In this document: positions 62,817 through 64,000 of the stretch, piece by piece
Layout of the letters: every line of letters starts with the position of its first letter
Position numbering within the stretch: the first letter of the stretch is position 1
Assembly: GCA_963753845.1 (NCBI GenBank)
Contig: CAVWEI010000004.1
Coordinates: forward strand, 124,001-188,000
Source of the DNA: Thiosocius sp963753845
GTDB lineage: Bacteria > Pseudomonadota > Gammaproteobacteria > Chromatiales > Chromatiaceae
Direction: 5' to 3'
Length of the DNA: 64,000 bases
Translations under genes and position numbers: made by a program
Notes under the pieces: generated by a model
The model's database searches: none
Told to the model about the DNA's origin: nothing
Seen by the model: the letters and a program-made list of their open reading frames with translations, nothing else

Positions 62817-63992
62817 TTAATGCGCCGTGGCGGCCTCGATACATTCCTCGCCGGTCGCGACCAGTGCCATGCGCACATGTCCTGCACCCGGGTTGAAGCC
62901 ATCGACGTCGCGTGAGAGATAGCGCCCCGGCAGCACCGTAACGTTCTGTTGCGCAAACAACTCGCGGGCGAAGAGTTCGTCGCTGACGGGCGTTTTTGGC
63001 CACAGGTAGAATCCGGCATCCGGGAGGGCCACCTCCAGGCAGCCGTCGAGCACCTCGAGCACAGCGTCGAACTTCTTACGATATTCACGGCGGTTGTCAC
63101 GCACATGTTGTTCATCCTGCCAGGCGGCGATGCTGGCGTACTGGTGCTGCAGCGGCATGGCGCAGCCGTGGTAGGTGCGGTAGCGCAGGAATCCGGACAT
63201 CAGTGCGGCGTCGCCCGCGACGAATCCTGAGCGCAGGCCTGGCGCATTGGAGCGTTTCGACAGGCTGTGGAAGACCACGCAGCGTCGGTAGTCAGTGTTG
63301 CCCAAGGCCGCGGCAGCCTGCAGCAGGCCGACAGGCGGGGCCGCTTCATCGAAATAGATCTCCGAATAGCACTCGTCCGAGGCGATGACGAAATCGTGCC
63401 GGTCCGCCAGTCCGATCAGCCGTTGCAGTGTGTGTTGCGGAATTACGGCACCGGTCGGGTTGCCCGGCGAGCACAGGTACAGTAGCTGGCATCGGTCCCA
63501 GGTATCCGGACTGACGGCATCGAAGTCCGGCAGGTAGCCGTTTTCCGCGGTACAGGGGATGAAGTGTGGCGTGGCGCCGGCGAGCATGGCCGCACCCTCG
63601 TAGATCTGGTAGAAGGGATTGGGCGAGACCACCAGTGCGGGGCGTTCGCGTTCGATCAGTGCCTGGGCAAAGGCGAAAAGTGCCTCACGGGTGCCGTTCA
63701 CCGGAAGGACGTGACGCTCGGGATCGAGCGATCCACCCGGCAGGTCGAAGCGGCGGGTCAGCCAGCCGCATATCGATTCACGCAGGGCCGGGACGCCCCT
63801 GGTCAGCGGGTAGCTGGCAAGACCCGTGTCCAGATGCTGCTGGAGCGCTGCCGCAATCAGTTGTGGTGTAGCATGCTTCGGCTCACCGATCGACAGCGCA
63901 ATGTGCGGCTTTGCGGGCGGCGTTTTCCCTGCCTTGAGGGTGTTGAGCCTCTCGAATGGGTAGGGTTGCAGTTTATCCAGGTCAGGGTTCAT
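62817..63992 (-). CDS. dapC: Succinyldiaminopimelate transaminase
   Basis: A 391-residue PLP-dependent class I/II aminotransferase. PLP lysine in SLSKRSNAPGLRSGF; nucleotide-binding region SPNPFYQIYEG and CSPGNPTGAV. The product is N-succinyl-LL-diaminopimelate. It is adjacent to dapD in the dap cluster, which distinguishes it from related ArgD-type transaminases. The start lies near the window end and is probably complete. Confidence 0.92.
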   Translation of the reverse strand: MNPDLDKLQPYPFERLNTLKAGKTPPAKPHIALSIGEPKHATPQLIAAALQQHLDTGLASYPLTRGVPALRESICGWLTRRFDLPGGSLDPERHVLPVNGTREALFAFAQALIERERPALVVSPNPFYQIYEGAAMLAGATPHFIPCTAENGYLPDFDAVSPDTWDRCQLLYLCSPGNPTGAVIPQHTLQRLIGLADRHDFVIASDECYSEIYFDEAAPPVGLLQAAAALGNTDYRRCVVFHSLSKRSNAPGLRSGFVAGDAALMSGFLRYRTYHGCAMPLQHQYASIAAWQDEQHVRDNRREYRKKFDAVLEVLDGCLEVALPDAGFYLWPKTPVSDELFARELFAQQNVTVLPGRYLSRDVDGFNPGAGHVRMALVATGEECIEAATAH

Positions 63993-64000
63993 GCGGCTGA

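Overview
The window looks like chromosome from a GC-rich gammaproteobacterium, probably a chemolithotrophic or facultatively lithotrophic one close to Chromatiales/Ectothiorhodospiraceae. That placement is inferred from the ffs-dnaX-ybaB-recR order, the dapC-dapD-arsC-like-dapE cluster, the ygiB/ygiC-type pair, exosortase-A type EPS genes, and a form I CO dehydrogenase beside a group 3b hydrogenase. No rRNA, tRNA, CRISPR array or intact mobile element was found.

Layout. (1) 1-5.4 kb, minus strand: a histone-deacetylase-like amidohydrolase, a DUF1269-type membrane protein, and a tightly packed operon of an ATP-cone P-loop kinase, a CHASE histidine kinase and an Rcp1-like response regulator. 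(2) 5.7-11.6 kb, plus strand: a Na+/H+ antiporter, a K+-channel-like protein, an alpha/beta hydrolase and an AsmA-family protein. (3) 11.7-20.4 kb, mixed: a truncated SMR protein, a lipoprotein hydrolase broken by an in-frame TAA, a lipase, an OmpA-like protein with a clear terminator, an OsmC protein, a DASS transporter, a NYN-LOTUS protein and a YjdF-like membrane protein. (4) 20.4-22.0 kb: a gene graveyard holding an IS110 remnant, photolyase and ABC1-kinase fragments, and an internally deleted copy of a methyltransferase whose intact relative lies at 34 kb.

(5) 22.1-34.6 kb is the centrepiece, an aerobic CO oxidation locus. A PAS-LytTR regulator resembling the CO sensor RcoM is followed by coxM (with an apparent frameshift near its 3' end), coxS, coxL (form I motif AYRCSFR), coxG, coxD, coxE, an XdhC-type protein fused to a YHS domain, a MocA-like nucleotidyltransferase, a second XdhC protein, a SufS-type cysteine desulfurase, a SufU-type scaffold and a methyltransferase. 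The accessory set reads as a possible assembly line for the Cu-S-Mo active site: Mo-cofactor handling (XdhC, MocA), a dedicated sulfur supply (SufS/SufU) and a possible metal module (YHS). That assignment is inference.

(6) 34.6-37.8 kb, minus strand: a HugZ-like protein, an NTT-like/MFS transporter and a Tat-exported aldo/keto reductase, with a possible 18-residue leader peptide in front. (7) 38.0-44.7 kb, plus strand: an XrtA-associated glycosyltransferase, an asparagine-synthase-like amidotransferase, an unknown 133-residue protein behind a strong sigma-54-like site, and an ExeA-type ATPase. (8) 44.9-49.3 kb, minus strand: a complete four-subunit group 3b [NiFe]-hydrogenase operon and its maturation protease. 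(9) 49.5-64 kb: a LEA lipoprotein, a glutathionylspermidine synthase-like/DUF1190 pair, SRP RNA (ffs), dnaX, ybaB, recR, a HIT protein, ppk1, small membrane proteins, an ankyrin-SPOR protein, and the lysine/DAP genes dapE, arsC-like, dapD and dapC.

Together the CO dehydrogenase and hydrogenase suggest use of CO and perhaps H2 or NAD(P)H/H2 balancing as accessory metabolism, with housekeeping genes on either side.
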